64,000 bases of DNA from Methanomassiliicoccaceae archaeon (GCA_003560875.1 PWJQ01000057.1:1-64000); one strand, 5' to 3'. Numbered from the stretch's first letter, positions 20,058 to 30,371 are shown. Program-made: numbers and translations. Notes: generated by a model not told the origin, from the letters alone.

Positions 20058-21346
20058 TCCAGGGTCGCGCGGCGGAAGAGATGTTCCTTACCCAAGGGCA
20101 TCGTTGCATCCACTCCTACCTTGTAGGTGGTGCCCTCCGCACTGGGATCCAGTGAAGAACCGGCGGAATCGGGTATCACAAGAAGGCGGTCGCCCTGGAA
20201 ACGGGTGGCCATCGCCCACTCCACCTGACGGTCATCGAATATGTCGATATCCTGGTCGACGATAATCACGTGTTTCATGGACGGGTGACCGCTGAAGGCG
20301 GCCATGATAGCGTTCACGCCATCACCCTCCTTGTTCTTACTGATGGAGACCACGCCGTTGAGCCAGCAGCATCCCCCTTCGGTGAGACGGACGGCGTGGG
20401 TGCGGGGCACGGTCTGCCGGACGGTGCGGAATATCACCGGCTCCCGGGGCATGCCCATCAGTAGGAAGTGCTCGTTGCCACCTGGCTGCAGGAGATGGAA
20501 CACCGCGTCGTCGACATGCATCATGCGGTCTATCTTGATGATCGGTTGCTTGCGGACATGGTCGTAGGTGCCGGTGATGTCCACGAACGGCCCCTCATCG
20601 GCCTCATCCATTGTGAGGCGGCCCTCGAAGACGAAATCACAGCTGGCGGGGACCAGGAGACCGTTGCTCCCTCTGGCCAGAACCATCGGTTCACCCAGGG
20701 CGGAGAGCCTCAGGGCCGAGGCCACCTCCAGCTCATCGACCTCATAGTCCAGTGAGCTCGCGGCGGCCAATAATGCACAGGGACAGAGCCCGACGCATAT
20801 CGATATCTTGAGTTCCTTCCCCGCGTATTTAGCGGCCTTGTGCATGGTGAAGAGATGACGGGGCACCAGCCTCACCGCCAGGGCGTCCTTCCCTATCACC
20901 ATCATGCGGTGGAAGGACATGTTCCTCTTACCCTCGTACTCCGCGATTATGACGCCGGAGGTGATGTACCGACCGCCGTCCTCAGGATAATAACGGGGTA
21001 TCGGTAGTCTGGTTAGATCGAAATCATCGGTGACGTTGGCCTCCCATTCGCCCTTCTCCACCACCTCGAAGGGTTGAGGGTCGGACATGGCGGACATCAT
21101 GTGTCCCATGAGCTCGTCGCTACTGATGCCGAGGAACCTCGCCATCTTGTCGCGGGTGGAGAACAGGTTCCCCACGGCCTTCCCGCCGTTTAGGTCGTTG
21201 ATCATGACGGTTCGGTCCTGGTCCTCGAGGAGCAGAGCGCTGACCTCACAGGAGTCGGGGTCGACTACCTTGTCGACATCGTAGGTGTCCTCTTTCATAC
21301 GGGTAAGAAAGGCCCTGATTGCCATGGCTGATAATCCCGTTCCCAT
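20054..21346 (-). CDS. UbiD-family decarboxylase; candidate anhydromevalonate phosphate decarboxylase
   Basis: UbiD-like LPIPRYYPEDGGRYITSGVIIAEYEGKRNMSFHRMMVIGKDALAVRLVPRHL. Confidence 0.85.
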   Translation of the reverse strand: MGTGLSAMAIRAFLTRMKEDTYDVDKVVDPDSCEVSALLLEDQDRTVMINDLNGGKAVGNLFSTRDKMARFLGISSDELMGHMMSAMSDPQPFEVVEKGEWEANVTDDFDLTRLPIPRYYPEDGGRYITSGVIIAEYEGKRNMSFHRMMVIGKDALAVRLVPRHLFTMHKAAKYAGKELKISICVGLCPCALLAAASSLDYEVDELEVASALRLSALGEPMVLARGSNGLLVPASCDFVFEGRLTMDEADEGPFVDITGTYDHVRKQPIIKIDRMMHVDDAVFHLLQPGGNEHFLLMGMPREPVIFRTVRQTVPRTHAVRLTEGGCCWLNGVVSISKNKEGDGVNAIMAAFSGHPSMKHVIIVDQDIDIFDDRQVEWAMATRFQGDRLLVIPDSAGSSLDPSAEGTTYKVGVDATMPLGKEHLFRRATLD

Positions 21347-21409
21347 CTATAATATTGATGGCCTTTTCCGAGCAATGCTATTATACGGAGGCGTTATTCA
21401 CTTGTTTCG

Positions 21410-23092
21410 ATGCTCGGAGAGGACGTCGAGAGGACCGTGAGGAAGTACGCGCTGCAGAATGCCATATTCTATAAGGGCCAGGCCAACCCTAAGGCGGTCG
21501 TCGGCAAGGTCATGGGAGAGTGCCCCGACCTGCGCAAGGAGTCCAAAGAGCTCATACCTCTGATTGAGGCCACCGTCGCCGAGGTCAACTCCTTGCCCCT
21601 GGAGAAGCAGACCTCTCTGCTACAGGAGATGGACTCATCCCTGATGACCAAGGAGAAGAAGGAGAAGAGGACCGACCTCCCGGAGCTCAGCACATCCAGC
21701 ATCGAAGGCCCCGTGGTGATGAGGATCGCCCCCGGACCATCTGGCCCACTACATCTCGGTCACTCCCGCGTGGCAGTATTGAACGACGAGTACGTCCGCC
21801 GTTACGATGGACGGTTGATCAACAGGTTCGAGGACACCAACCCCGAGAAGGTGGATCCCGAGGCCTATCGCATGATCCCTGAGGACCTGGATTGGCTGGG
21901 GGTAAAGGTTCACGACACCATAATCCAGAGCGACCGTTTCGAGCGTTATTACGACGTGATGCGGCAACTCACCGTTATGGGGCATGCCTACATCTGCATC
22001 TGCGACAGCGATGATTGGCGGAACGCCAAATCCGCATGTCGATGCTGCCCTTGCCGGGACCAGCCCGTGGAAGTGCAGTTGGAGAGGTTGGACCGCTTGA
22101 TGTCCTCCCATTACGGCGCCGGCGAAGCGGCGGCGGTGATAAAGACCGCCATAGACCATCCCAATCCCGCCCTCAGGGACTTCATCGCCCTCCGTCAGGT
22201 CGACCACCCTCATCCACGAACCGGTGACCGGTACAACATATACCCTATGATGAACCTCTCAGTGGCGATCGATGACCACGACCTCGGACTGACACACGTC
22301 CTCCGTGGCAAGGACCATATCAACAACACCTTCCGTCAGGAGTACATTTACGATTATCTCGGCTGGAGGAGGCCGACTTTCATGCACTACGGACTGGTGT
22401 CCATACCAGATACCGTCCTGAAGACCTCGGTCATCGGCCGGGGGATCAAGGAGGGACAGTTCACCGGATGGGATGATGTCCGCACCGGTACGCTCCGGGC
22501 ATTGGCCCGCAGGGGCATCAAGCCCGACGCCATCAGACGTTTCTGGGCGGATGTGGGCATAAAACAGGTGGATGTGCAGGTGTCCTGGGACAATCTGTTC
22601 GCCATGAACCGGGACATCATCGACCTCCAGGCGAGGCGTTTCTTCTTCGTCCCCGACCCGGTGGCCGTCGACGTTCGTTTCGACGGGGAGGCCGAATCAC
22701 ACTGCCCTCTGCACCCCGACCGTCCCGAACTGGGACAGAGGAAGCATGGCTTCAGCGGTGATTTCCAGGTCCACATATGCCCTGACGACATGCGGGAATT
22801 GCAGGACCGGGGTATGATCCGCCTCAAGGGACTCTGTAACATCAGCCACGGAGATGTCTGCCGACACGCCGGGGATGACATGGAAGTCACCCGTCAGGGT
22901 GTGAAGGTCATACAATGGGCGCCACCAGGGTCATTGCCGGCGGAGGTGTTGATGCCGGATGGAAATGTCGTAAAGGGTTTGGTCGAACCCATCTCCGTCG
23001 CCGCCGGCGAGATGGTCCAGTTCGAGCGTTTCGGCTTCGTCAGACTGGAGCAGGTCGGTTCGGTGGTCAAGGCGGTCTACGCTCACCGTTAG
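21410..23092 (+). CDS. gltX: Glutamyl-tRNA synthetase (archaeal type)
   Basis: APGPSGPLHLGHSR (HIGH region), RFEDTNPEKV, LKTSVI (KMSKS-equivalent region). Confidence 0.95.
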   Translation: MLGEDVERTVRKYALQNAIFYKGQANPKAVVGKVMGECPDLRKESKELIPLIEATVAEVNSLPLEKQTSLLQEMDSSLMTKEKKEKRTDLPELSTSSIEGPVVMRIAPGPSGPLHLGHSRVAVLNDEYVRRYDGRLINRFEDTNPEKVDPEAYRMIPEDLDWLGVKVHDTIIQSDRFERYYDVMRQLTVMGHAYICICDSDDWRNAKSACRCCPCRDQPVEVQLERLDRLMSSHYGAGEAAAVIKTAIDHPNPALRDFIALRQVDHPHPRTGDRYNIYPMMNLSVAIDDHDLGLTHVLRGKDHINNTFRQEYIYDYLGWRRPTFMHYGLVSIPDTVLKTSVIGRGIKEGQFTGWDDVRTGTLRALARRGIKPDAIRRFWADVGIKQVDVQVSWDNLFAMNRDIIDLQARRFFFVPDPVAVDVRFDGEAESHCPLHPDRPELGQRKHGFSGDFQVHICPDDMRELQDRGMIRLKGLCNISHGDVCRHAGDDMEVTRQGVKVIQWAPPGSLPAEVLMPDGNVVKGLVEPISVAAGEMVQFERFGFVRLEQVGSVVKAVYAHR

Positions 23093-25020
23093 ATCACGCT
23101 GAGCAGCAGGTTCACCGCCCCTCCGATTATCACGGCCGTGCATATCGAGGCGAAGCCGACCGCGAGCGCGTTCTTTACGCCAAGCTCCTTCATGAGTACG
23201 GCCCAGGCGGCCAGACACGGCATGTATATGGCCATCACTACGGCGAACACCACGAACTGCTGAGGCGTCATGTACAACGACAGCTCTGATATGGTCATGG
23301 CCGGTAACAGCGTCACCAGCATGCCCACCGCCAGCTCCTTGCGCAGGATCCCGACGATGAACGCTATGATCACCACCGCCGGCAGCCCGAGAATGCCCAC
23401 GGTCAGGAAGCTCATCGGATCGATGATAAAATCCAGCGCGTCATAGGACAGGAGTATCTCCACGATGATGCTCCCCACCAATAGGAAGGGGAAGGCTATC
23501 ATGAAGAAGTCCTTGCTGCGGGAGTAGGTCTTGAAAGCGACGTTGTGGAGGGTGGGCCTCCTCAACTCAGGGATCTCCATCGCCAGACATGTGGGCTCCT
23601 TGCGCAGCCAACGGTCCATGACGAATCCCAGGAAAAGCAGTAGACCCAGTAGCAGAACGAATATCGCCGCGGCGGCGCCTATGCCGACGAACCGTGATAC
23701 CAGACCGATGATGATGGCCATCTGCGCACCGCAAGGGACCGCCATCACGATGAGCGTGGAGAGTATCAGCCTCTCCCTCTTGGAGCCGGCGGTGCGGGTG
23801 GCGAGGATGGCGGGGACGCTGCAACCGATGCCCACCATCATCGGTATGACCGCCCTGCCATGCAGACCCACCTTGTGCATCACTCCGTCGAGCAGAGCGA
23901 CCGCCCGGGGCATGTAGCCGGAATCCTCCAGCAGAGCGAGTATGATGTACCAGACCATCACGAACGGTATGATGAGCACCACGATGGCCTCGAAACCCAT
24001 CGAGACGCCGGCGCCTATGGAGGCTCCCAGGTCACCGGCGAGGGATTCGCCGAGATCCACCAGTATGTCACCGACCACCAGGTCGAAGAGTTCCTCAAGC
24101 TCATGCTCCAGCCATTCTCCGAAAATTACAATGGATAGGAAGATGGTCGCCAGCACACCCATCAGTATGGGTACGCCGGTGATCGGGCGCATGGTGAGGT
24201 CCGATAGTTTGTCCTTGAATGTCACAGGACCTTTGCGAGGCACGAGTACCTCCTTACGGATCCGCCCCGCCTCGCCGTAACGGTCACGGGTGATGTGTAT
24301 GTTGATGGATTCCCCGTGAAGCTCACGGAACTCCTTTGTAGCAACATAGGCCGATTCGTTGGCCTTCTCGTCATAGAGGGAGGAGATGTATTCATTCCCT
24401 TCCAACATCTTCAGGATGGCCCCTCTGCGCGGATACCTGCTCTCAGGTATCAGTTCCTGCAGTGATGATAGGTAATCCTCGATATGGGAGTCATAGCTTA
24501 CTTTGAACGAGGACTGCGAAGCCTCGTCGTCGACGACGGCCTGGGCGAGTTCGTCGACACCCTCACCGACCACTGCGGTGACCGGGTATATGGGCACGCC
24601 GAGTATGTCCTGCAGCCTGTCCACATCGATCTCGTACCGCTTCAGGGCGATGTCCATCTGGTTGAGCGCGATGATCACGGGATGACCCAGCTCCATGACC
24701 TGGAAGGTCAGGACCAGGCTGCTCTCCAGACGGGAGGCGTCTGCCACCACGACCACGGCGTCGAAATCGTTCTCCGCCAACATGCGCAGGGCCACCAACT
24801 CGTCCTCGCTCTCTCCGGAGAGGGAGTATGCCCCGGGAAGGTCGTGGACGTTGACCTTCTTCCTGTCCCTCAGGAAGCTGCCTTCCTTGAACTCCACCGT
24901 GGTACCGGGGTAGTTCGAGGCCATAACCCCCACGCCTGTCAGTTTCGAGAACAGCGTGGACTTGCCGACGTTAGGGTTCCCTATAAGGGCTAATTCCATT
25001 GTTTTACGATCGATATTCAT
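23089..25020 (-). CDS. feoB: Ferrous iron transport protein B
   Basis: ALIGNPNVGKSTLFSKLTG, DLPGAYSL, NQMD, C-terminal membrane domain with GCSVPAILATRT. Confidence 0.96.
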   Translation of the reverse strand: MNIDRKTMELALIGNPNVGKSTLFSKLTGVGVMASNYPGTTVEFKEGSFLRDRKKVNVHDLPGAYSLSGESEDELVALRMLAENDFDAVVVVADASRLESSLVLTFQVMELGHPVIIALNQMDIALKRYEIDVDRLQDILGVPIYPVTAVVGEGVDELAQAVVDDEASQSSFKVSYDSHIEDYLSSLQELIPESRYPRRGAILKMLEGNEYISSLYDEKANESAYVATKEFRELHGESINIHITRDRYGEAGRIRKEVLVPRKGPVTFKDKLSDLTMRPITGVPILMGVLATIFLSIVIFGEWLEHELEELFDLVVGDILVDLGESLAGDLGASIGAGVSMGFEAIVVLIIPFVMVWYIILALLEDSGYMPRAVALLDGVMHKVGLHGRAVIPMMVGIGCSVPAILATRTAGSKRERLILSTLIVMAVPCGAQMAIIIGLVSRFVGIGAAAAIFVLLLGLLLFLGFVMDRWLRKEPTCLAMEIPELRRPTLHNVAFKTYSRSKDFFMIAFPFLLVGSIIVEILLSYDALDFIIDPMSFLTVGILGLPAVVIIAFIVGILRKELAVGMLVTLLPAMTISELSLYMTPQQFVVFAVVMAIYMPCLAAWAVLMKELGVKNALAVGFASICTAVIIGGAVNLLLSVI

Positions 25021-25670
25021 TCCTCCTTATCGACCATGACCAGAGAAGTGTAATCACGATCCAGCGCCACCAGGCTGTCCTCCACCTTGACCACGATGGG
25101 GCCGCGGAGCGGCATCCCTCCTTCGACCCGTACCACCCTGCCGGGCACCAGGCCCATGGCGATGAGCTTACGGACCTTCTCCGGACTGTCACAGATCAGA
25201 TGGGATATGCATGCGCTCTCGCCGCCTTTCAATTGCGATAGTGACGTCCCTCCCATCTTTTTGTTCGCGCAGAGGTCCTCACAGAGCTCATCACACTCAC
25301 ATTCGTCGGGGGATCCTATTATGCGGCATAGTTTGCGAGCGGCATCATCGGAGAAACTGTGCTCTATGCTGCAGGCACTGGAATGTGCACTGTCCACATC
25401 GCTCCCCAACACCTCCACGAAGAACTTCTCCATCAGACGGTGTTTGCGATGCATACGGTGTGCATGTCGGTATCCCTTACGGGTGAGATTCGCGCCCCGG
25501 TATTTCTCATAATCCACCAGGCCCTCTTCGGACAGCCTTTTGACCATCTCGCTAACGCTCGCCGGACTGACGTTCAATGCCTCGGCGAGGTCCGTGGTCT
25601 TGGCGGGACCGCCCTCTTTGTTGAGCCTGTATACCGCGAGGAGGTAATCCTCCATGTTCGCGCTGACCAT
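25017..25670 (-). CDS. DtxR/MntR-family metalloregulator with FeoA-like domain and Cys-rich insert
   Basis: MEDYLLAVYRL, SVSEMVKRLSEEGLV, LTRKGYRHA, C-terminal SH3-like/FeoA segment; overlaps feoB start. Confidence 0.9.
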   Translation of the reverse strand: MVSANMEDYLLAVYRLNKEGGPAKTTDLAEALNVSPASVSEMVKRLSEEGLVDYEKYRGANLTRKGYRHAHRMHRKHRLMEKFFVEVLGSDVDSAHSSACSIEHSFSDDAARKLCRIIGSPDECECDELCEDLCANKKMGGTSLSQLKGGESACISHLICDSPEKVRKLIAMGLVPGRVVRVEGGMPLRGPIVVKVEDSLVALDRDYTSLVMVDKEE

Positions 25671-25685
25671 GGAAGGCGGAACTGT

Positions 25686-25715
25686 TTGCCATTATATAAA
25701 ATTAGGCAAGGCTAA
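25686..25715. promoter_or_regulatory. Candidate metal-responsive operator and TATA box for the dtxR-feoB operon
   Basis: TTGCC-(TATA-containing spacer)-GGCAA and overlapping TTAGGCAAGGCTAA immediately upstream of the dtxR-like start. Confidence 0.5.
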
Positions 25716-26740
25716 AAATCTTTGAACGGCACCAGGTCGCAACACCCGCACTCGAAACACATGGTGCTGTATGTCCGCGTGTCAAGGCCGTGCTCCTCGA
25801 GGATACTCTTCTGCTCCCTGCCGAGGCGTATGAGTCGGTCCGCGTCCACGTCGTTCAAGGTTCCCAGGGCATTCTCCAAAACGGAACGATTGCTGTCGTT
25901 GACCTTCAAGGGTCGTAAGCCGGCGGCACAGCCGATATCCGCCAGTCGACGGACCTCTTCGATGACCTGTTCGTCACTCTCCCCCAGACCGATGATGATG
26001 TTCGATGACACCTTGCCACGGCCGAATATGTCCACCGCCGCCTCTATCATGCGATGTATGTTGGCATGGTCCAATTCAGGGCACACCTTGGCGAAGATGT
26101 CGGCATCGGGGGTCTCGATGTTGATCTTCATCTCGTCGGCCCCGGCGTCACGGAGGTCCCAGAGTTGCTCCTCGTTCTCGACATAGGGCTCCACACCTAT
26201 GGTCACCCACGGTATCCTCTCGCGGATGAGGGAGACGGTCCTGACCATCCTCTCCACGGTGGCCTCCACGCTTCCCACCACCCCGCTGGTCAACGCCACC
26301 GATACGAAATCGTCACGTTCGGACGCCTCCGCCACCATATCGGATATGCTCTCCGGCGTCAGGTTCTTGGTGGCCTCGGTACCGAGTGACGGTGAAGTGC
26401 AGAACAGGCAATGGTAGTCGCAACGCTGGTCGAGGTTGAAGAACGCCTGCCCCGGTGAATGGTAAATGACCGGCTCTATCTCCACGGGATCGATGAACAC
26501 CTCGCCGTCACGTAGGATGCGCAGGCCGCCATCGTACGGTTGCAACTCGAATTCACCGTCCTCGCTGCTTATGGGCTTCTTGACCCTCATACCCGAGAAT
26601 CTGAACACCAGTCCCCTGGTCCCGGCGCCAGGGCCGGCGGTGGACCTCGATATTCGCACCGGAGGCCTCCAGTCCTGCGGTGTGCGCACAGCGCCACCTA
26701 GTATGAGTTCCGCCTTGCGACGGATCATATCCTCTTCCAT
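25712..26740 (-). CDS. Radical SAM protein of uncertain function
   Basis: CDYHCLFC (CX3CX2C), NIIIGLGESDEQVIEEV, C-terminal CFECGCC; overlaps the cysS 3' end. Confidence 0.8.
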   Translation of the reverse strand: MEEDMIRRKAELILGGAVRTPQDWRPPVRISRSTAGPGAGTRGLVFRFSGMRVKKPISSEDGEFELQPYDGGLRILRDGEVFIDPVEIEPVIYHSPGQAFFNLDQRCDYHCLFCTSPSLGTEATKNLTPESISDMVAEASERDDFVSVALTSGVVGSVEATVERMVRTVSLIRERIPWVTIGVEPYVENEEQLWDLRDAGADEMKINIETPDADIFAKVCPELDHANIHRMIEAAVDIFGRGKVSSNIIIGLGESDEQVIEEVRRLADIGCAAGLRPLKVNDSNRSVLENALGTLNDVDADRLIRLGREQKSILEEHGLDTRTYSTMCFECGCCDLVPFKDF

Positions 26741-28131
26741 CTGACGCCCTCCGCACCGTCCTCGAGTTGTATCCCCGCCTCTTTGAGCCGGTCCCTGATA
26801 AGGTCGGAGAGGTCGAAGGCCTTGCGACCACGCAACTCCTGACGGACGTCGGCGAGTATGCCGATGATAATGTCCAGCTCGCCATCGCCATCGGTAACGG
26901 GCAGTATGCCGAGGACGGCGTCGGCACTCTCCAGCAGTTTCAACGCCTCCCCGGCACCCGTGGCCGATAACTCGCCGGATGCCATCATCCGGTTCATCTC
27001 CCGGGTGAGGTCGAACAGCGCCGATATGGCTCCGCGGGTGTTGAAATCATCGTCCATGTGCTCATGGAAGGTCTGCGACGCGGCATCGATGATACCGGAG
27101 GCGTGATCCGGACCGGAGGCGGTGCGCAGATGGGACTGCAGGCTGCGGTAGGCGTTCCACAGCCGGCGCAACGAGGACTTGGACTCTTCCAGCGAGCCCT
27201 CGCTGTAGACCAACGGACCGCGGTAGTGGGTGTTGAGCAGATAGAAACGCAGGGTCTGGGCGTCGTGCTCCCGGAGTAGATCGCTCACACGGAAGAAGTT
27301 GCCCAGGGATTTGCTCATCTTCTCATCCTTGACCTGTAGCATCCCGTTGTGCATCCAGTAACGTGCCAGGGTGCCACCGGTCACGGCCTCGGTCTGCAGG
27401 ATCTCATTCTCATGATGCGGGAATATGAGGTCGTTACCGCCGCCATGGATGTCTATGAGGTCACCGAGACGGTCGCGTATCATCGCCGAGCACTCTATGT
27501 GCCAACCGGGACGGCCGTCACCCCAGGGCGAGGGCCAGGCCACCTCTCCATCCTTGGCGGCCTTCCAGACCGCAAAGTCCATGGGATTCCTCTTCTGCGG
27601 GTCCTGCATGACGTCCCGTGACCCGGCGACCATATCCTCCAACCGCTGGTTGGTGAGACGGCCGTAGTCCTTGATGCGGTCGATGCTGAAGTAGACGTTC
27701 CCGTCCTCGGTGGCGTAGCCGTAACCGTTGTCTATGATGTCCTGCACCATCCTCACGATGGCGTCCATGGACTCGCTGGCCTTGGGATAGATGTCGGCCC
27801 GCTTCACTTCGAGGGAGTCGACCTCGGCGAAGTAGCGGTCGATGTACCGTGCCGAGAGTTCCAAGGGGTCTATCCCCTCCTCGTTGGCACGGTTGATTAT
27901 CTTGTCATCGACATCGGTGAAATTGGTGACATGCGTGACGTCGTAACCCTTGTGACGCAGATAACGGTTGACCATGTCGAAGACCACGATGGAACGGGCG
28001 TGGCCGAGGTGTATGTCGTCGTACACGGTCACGCCGCAGACGTACATCGATACCTTACCCTCCTCCAAGGGCACGAAATCCTCCTTGCTGTTGGTCAGTG
28101 TGTTGTATATCCTAAGGGTCAAGAGAGTCAC
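26725..28131 (-). CDS. cysS: Cysteinyl-tRNA synthetase
   Basis: MYVCGVTVYDDIHLGHARS, WPSPWGDGRPGWHIECSAM, KMSKSLGNF. Confidence 0.97.
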   Translation of the reverse strand: MTLLTLRIYNTLTNSKEDFVPLEEGKVSMYVCGVTVYDDIHLGHARSIVVFDMVNRYLRHKGYDVTHVTNFTDVDDKIINRANEEGIDPLELSARYIDRYFAEVDSLEVKRADIYPKASESMDAIVRMVQDIIDNGYGYATEDGNVYFSIDRIKDYGRLTNQRLEDMVAGSRDVMQDPQKRNPMDFAVWKAAKDGEVAWPSPWGDGRPGWHIECSAMIRDRLGDLIDIHGGGNDLIFPHHENEILQTEAVTGGTLARYWMHNGMLQVKDEKMSKSLGNFFRVSDLLREHDAQTLRFYLLNTHYRGPLVYSEGSLEESKSSLRRLWNAYRSLQSHLRTASGPDHASGIIDAASQTFHEHMDDDFNTRGAISALFDLTREMNRMMASGELSATGAGEALKLLESADAVLGILPVTDGDGELDIIIGILADVRQELRGRKAFDLSDLIRDRLKEAGIQLEDGAEGVRWKRI

Positions 28132-28162
28132 GCCTCGTCTTCAAGAAACCGGAGTATGTATA

Positions 28163-28810
28163 TCACTTTTGCCCGTCCTCTAGGCGTTCCACCTTCTCCT
28201 TCAACAAGGTCAACTGGTCGGCCATCTCCTGCAGGGCCTCCTTCACCGGGTCGGGAAGGTCGTCGTGCTTCAACACCTCATCGATCCTCACCCCGCCCAT
28301 CTTGATGACCTTACCCGGTATGCCCACCACGGTGGAGTTGGGTGGGACGCCCTTGACGACCACCGACCCCGCGCCGATACGGGTGTTGGCTCCGATGACG
28401 ATGTCGCCGAGCACGGTGGCATTGGCGCCGATGACCACGTTCTCCTCGATGGTGGGATGCCTCTTGCCCTTCTGTGACGATACGCCGCCCAAGGTCACAC
28501 CCTGGAAGATGCACACATGGTCATTGATGACCGCCGTCTCTCCGATGACAACGCCGCTGGCGTGGTCGATGAACACATCCTCACCTATGGTGGCGCCAGG
28601 GTGGATGTCGGCGCCGGTGAGGATCCGACCCATATAGTTCAGCAAACGGGCGCGGCGATAGTTACCGCGGCGCCAATGGGCATTGCTGTGACGATGGAAA
28701 CGGATGGCGTGATAACCCTGACTGAACCATTTGGCATCCTTCTCGTCCCTGACCGCGGGATCGCGGTCCAAGACCGCTTTCAGATCGCGTTCCTTACTCA
28801 TCCTCATCAT
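28163..28810 (-). CDS. cysE: Serine O-acetyltransferase
   Basis: Left-handed beta-helix hexapeptide repeats; DIHPGATIGEDVFIDHASGVVIGETA. Confidence 0.92.
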   Translation of the reverse strand: MMRMSKERDLKAVLDRDPAVRDEKDAKWFSQGYHAIRFHRHSNAHWRRGNYRRARLLNYMGRILTGADIHPGATIGEDVFIDHASGVVIGETAVINDHVCIFQGVTLGGVSSQKGKRHPTIEENVVIGANATVLGDIVIGANTRIGAGSVVVKGVPPNSTVVGIPGKVIKMGGVRIDEVLKHDDLPDPVKEALQEMADQLTLLKEKVERLEDGQK

Positions 28811-29714
28811 CTCCGAATATACCGGTGCTCATGTAACGATCCCCGCCATCAGGAAGCACCGCCAAAACATTACCGGATCCCATCGCCTCGGCCAGGGCCA
28901 AAGCGGCGTGCACCGCGGCACCCGAGGAGGGGCCGACGAAGAGTCCCTCGTCACGGACCAATCTCCTCAGCGTTCCCCTGGCCTCCTCGAACGACACCGT
29001 GTAAACCTCATCGATGACGCTGCGGTCCAGGAGCTCAGGGATGAAATTAGCGCCGATGCCTTCGATCCTGTGCGGACCGGAGCGGCCCTCGCTTATCAAG
29101 GGGCTCTCAGCGGGCTCCACAGCCACGATGCGGACCGTGGGCTTGAAATTGCTCATCGCCCGGCCCACGCCGGTTATGGTGCCGCCGGTGCCCATACCCA
29201 TCACTATGGCGTCGACCTCAGGAAGGTCGTGGAGTATCTCCGCCGCCGTGCTGGAGTAATGGGCCAGGGCATTGGCGGGGTTCGAGAACTGGCTGGGCAT
29301 GAAGGCGTTCTGTTCTTTTACCATGTCCTCCGCCCTGCTCAGGGACCCGGCCATTCCTTCTGTGGACGGGGTGAGTACGAGCTCAGCCCCCAAGGCCTTG
29401 AGGAGTTGACGCCTCTCCCGGCTCATGGATTCGGGCATGACTATGGCCAGACGGTAACCTTTTACCGCCGCGACCATGGCCAGACCTATGCCGGTGTTGC
29501 CCGAGGTCGCCTCCACTATGAGCCCTCCGGGCGCCAGGAGTCCCCGGGCCTCGGCGTCCTCGACCATGGCGAGGGCAGCGCGGTCCTTGATGGAGCCCAT
29601 GGGGTTCATGGACTCCAGTTTGACGAATAGTTCCGCATCACCTCTGGGACGCACGCGGTTCAGACGTATCACCGGCGTTGCGCCGATGCACTTCAGCACG
29701 TTGTCCATGGGCAT
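28794..29714 (-). CDS. cysK: Cysteine synthase / O-acetylserine sulfhydrylase
   Basis: KLESMNPMGSIKDRAA, VEATSGNTGIGLA, GMGTGGTITGVG. Confidence 0.93.
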   Translation of the reverse strand: MPMDNVLKCIGATPVIRLNRVRPRGDAELFVKLESMNPMGSIKDRAALAMVEDAEARGLLAPGGLIVEATSGNTGIGLAMVAAVKGYRLAIVMPESMSRERRQLLKALGAELVLTPSTEGMAGSLSRAEDMVKEQNAFMPSQFSNPANALAHYSSTAAEILHDLPEVDAIVMGMGTGGTITGVGRAMSNFKPTVRIVAVEPAESPLISEGRSGPHRIEGIGANFIPELLDRSVIDEVYTVSFEEARGTLRRLVRDEGLFVGPSSGAAVHAALALAEAMGSGNVLAVLPDGGDRYMSTGIFGDDEDE

Positions 29715-29727
29715 TGTCGGATGGATA

Positions 29728-30276
29728 TCAGCGCATCAGACCCGCGGCGCGGAGTTCTGCGGCTATCCGGTCCACAGCCCTGACCACGTCATTGGGGACC
29801 TTGGCGCCGGTGCAGACCATCTTACCGCTGCCGAACAGGAGCACGACGACCTTGGGGTCGTCAAGACGATAGACGAGTCCCGGGAACTGTTCCGGCTCGT
29901 ACTCCACCTTCTCCAGGCCGAGGGTTATGGCCACGGTGTTGAGGTTGATCTCCTGTTCCAGATCGGAAGAGGCGACGATGTTCTGAACCTCGATGTTGGG
30001 TTCGATAGAAATGAAGATGCCGGCCTTCTCGATGTGTTTGGCGACCTTGCCGATGGCTACTTTCACATCGTCGAGACTCTTGGCACCGGTGCAAACGACC
30101 TTGCCGCTTCGGAATAGGAGTGTCGCGGTCTTGGGCTCCTTGAGCCTATATACTAATCCCGGGAATTGCTGGGGGTTGTACTCGGCTCCGTCGAGGGCAA
30201 GCTCTATCGCCCGGAGGTCGAGTTCCTGACCGAGGGACGTTGATGCTACTACGTTCTCAATTTTCATCTTTGCCAT
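29728..30276 (-). CDS. tbp: TATA-box binding protein
   Basis: Two direct TBP repeats: QFPGLVYRLKEPKTATLLFRSGKVVCTGAKS and QFPGLVYRLDDPKVVVLLFGSGKMVCTGAKV. Confidence 0.97.
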   Translation of the reverse strand: MAKMKIENVVASTSLGQELDLRAIELALDGAEYNPQQFPGLVYRLKEPKTATLLFRSGKVVCTGAKSLDDVKVAIGKVAKHIEKAGIFISIEPNIEVQNIVASSDLEQEINLNTVAITLGLEKVEYEPEQFPGLVYRLDDPKVVVLLFGSGKMVCTGAKVPNDVVRAVDRIAAELRAAGLMR

Positions 30277-30371
30277 CAGTTCACCTTTCCCGGTGTATTT
30301 ATAAGGGTATTTAAAAAGGTTTGTTAATTCCGCATGTGTGGCTCATAATGGGCCCTTTGACGTCTTAGGGG

